DNA of 6,336 nt, taken from positions 1 through 6,336 of the forward strand of contig PWGE01000129.1 in the NCBI GenBank assembly GCA_003554345.1, in the 5' to 3' direction. Positions 5,409-6,336 of this stretch are shown in pieces. Origin of the DNA: Candidatus Sumerlaeota bacterium (GTDB taxonomy: Bacteria; Sumerlaeota; T1SED10-198M). The notes below the pieces were generated by a model. It saw only the letters and a program-made list of their open reading frames with translations. It was not told the origin of the DNA and ran no database searches. Position numbers and translations under genes: made by a program. The stretch's first letter is position 1, and each line of letters opens with the position of its first letter.

Positions 5409-6336
5409 TTAGAGATCGAGTTTCTCTTCAACATCTTTAAAATCAGGTGCCTGCGAATATATTTTTTCCCATTCTTTGCGGGCACGCCCCATGTGTCCCA
5501 TGGCCTCGTATACAAGGCTTCGTTCATACCGCAAAGCTAATTCCAGCCTATCGGTAAGGATCGACTTTTTTCTTATCACAGAACTGAGTTCATCCCTGGC
5601 AGCGGTATGGAGCCCTAATTTCCTTAAAGCACGGGCTTTATACATTAATACGGCCGCATGATGCTCACTTTGTCGTTCCCCCTCCCTGGTAAGTTCTACA
5701 ATCTTCTTGCACATCTCTTCATCAACTTTTATGGTAGCAAAAATCCCGTATATACATGCCAGCAATATATCAACCTGCTGTGGTTGTGAAGCCAGCACGT
5801 TCTTAAAATAGCGGGCAGCCTTTTCTCTATCACCGGCCATGAGGTGTCCATAACCTGTAACCACTTTTATACGATCAAGGTCAAGAGTAACAGCAAACTT
5901 TAATCCATGACAGATGGTAAGCTGTGAATAACTGCGAATTCCATATTTCCGCAGAAGCTTACCAAGGCCGGCGTGCTTTTTTAAAACCCTGGTGAAATAC
6001 CTGATTGCTGGTTCGTACTCCTTCTCCTGAAAAAGGTACAATGCCGCACAGAAATAACTATCCGGAATAGAAGCAGCTTTATGAAAATTTGCCAGAGCTT
6101 CCGCTTTTTGTCCTTTGCTCATGGCGTTTACTCCTTCCACAAACGCCACTTCTTCCTCCGGCATAAAAAGTTTCTCAAAAAACCCCAGTTTGATTGGCAG
6201 AGAACGTTGAGGTTTAGCCGCCTGTTGCGCTTTTTGACGGCTTTGTTGTTTTTTCTTACCCTTTTTGGGGTAAGAGATATAAGAAACTCCTGTTCCTGGT
6301 ATTCCCACTGTTTTCCGGGTTCCTCTTTTACTCACA
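5409..6336 (-). CDS. DUF4236/TPR-repeat protein, 5' end cut by the window
   Basis: 308 codons are visible from the right edge to TAA at 5411-5409. The first residues, SKRGTRKTVGIPGTGVSYIS, match the C-terminal half of a DUF4236 domain (pattern GxRGTrvTVGlPGTGlSY). The GTG at 6335-6333 is therefore most likely an internal Val codon, and the real start lies beyond the window. A basic Lys/Gln-rich linker follows (24-45), then helical repeats with tetratricopeptide spacing at about 64-88, 94-120, 156-185, 227-256 and 268-299 (for example GDREKAARYFKNVLASQP and AMGHMGRARKEWEKIYSQAPDF). No signal peptide or membrane segment is seen in the visible part. TPR arrays mediate protein-protein contacts; the function of DUF4236 is not established. 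It is the upstream neighbour of the deacetylase and probably in the same transcript. Confidence 0.85.
   Translation of the reverse strand, partial: VSKRGTRKTVGIPGTGVSYISYPKKGKKKQQSRQKAQQAAKPQRSLPIKLGFFEKLFMPEEEVAFVEGVNAMSKGQKAEALANFHKAASIPDSYFCAALYLFQEKEYEPAIRYFTRVLKKHAGLGKLLRKYGIRSYSQLTICHGLKFAVTLDLDRIKVVTGYGHLMAGDREKAARYFKNVLASQPQQVDILLACIYGIFATIKVDEEMCKKIVELTREGERQSEHHAAVLMYKARALRKLGLHTAARDELSSVIRKKSILTDRLELALRYERSLVYEAMGHMGRARKEWEKIYSQAPDFKDVEEKLDL

Overview
The window carries five protein-coding genes, all on the minus strand, in two transcription units separated by repeat-rich intergenic DNA. Read in the direction of transcription (right to left) they are a truncated DUF4236/TPR-repeat protein, a PIG-L/LmbE-type deacetylase, then purS, purQ and purL. 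Gene content, moderate GC, AAAGGAG-type ribosome binding sites and PurS/PurL of standard bacterial length show a bacterium that uses the three-subunit FGAM synthase (as in Bacillus and many other phyla) rather than the single long PurL of Enterobacteria. The phylum cannot be fixed from this sequence. The intergenic repeats (CACGAAAGAACACGAA, ATCCTGTTCATCGATG) resemble in style the degenerate repeats I associate with environmental bacteria such as some spirochaetes, but that is only an impression.

Layout: 1-594 holds no gene and is a mosaic of degenerate repeats lying 3' of purL. 595-3873 is the purSQL operon: purS and purQ overlap by the ATGA arrangement, while purQ and purL are separated by 136 bp. 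3874-4468 is a second non-coding block. Its half near purS contains a GC-richer segment with several inverted repeats, and its other half contains the same repeat family as the left block, in the same orientation. 4469-5386 is the deacetylase, 22 bp downstream of the TPR gene (5409 to beyond the right edge).

The pur genes form one enzyme. PurQ releases ammonia from glutamine, PurL uses ATP and this ammonia to convert FGAR to FGAM (fourth step of IMP synthesis), and PurS bridges the two. The deacetylase and TPR protein are probably co-transcribed, but their shared role is unknown.

The least ordinary content is non-coding. A modular repeat family flanks the pur operon as direct repeats and lies just 3' of both transcription units, and a possibly structured segment lies in the pur operon's upstream region. 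No CRISPR array, tRNA, rRNA, transposase or convincing intrinsic terminator was found. A defence or other exotic multi-gene system is not supported.
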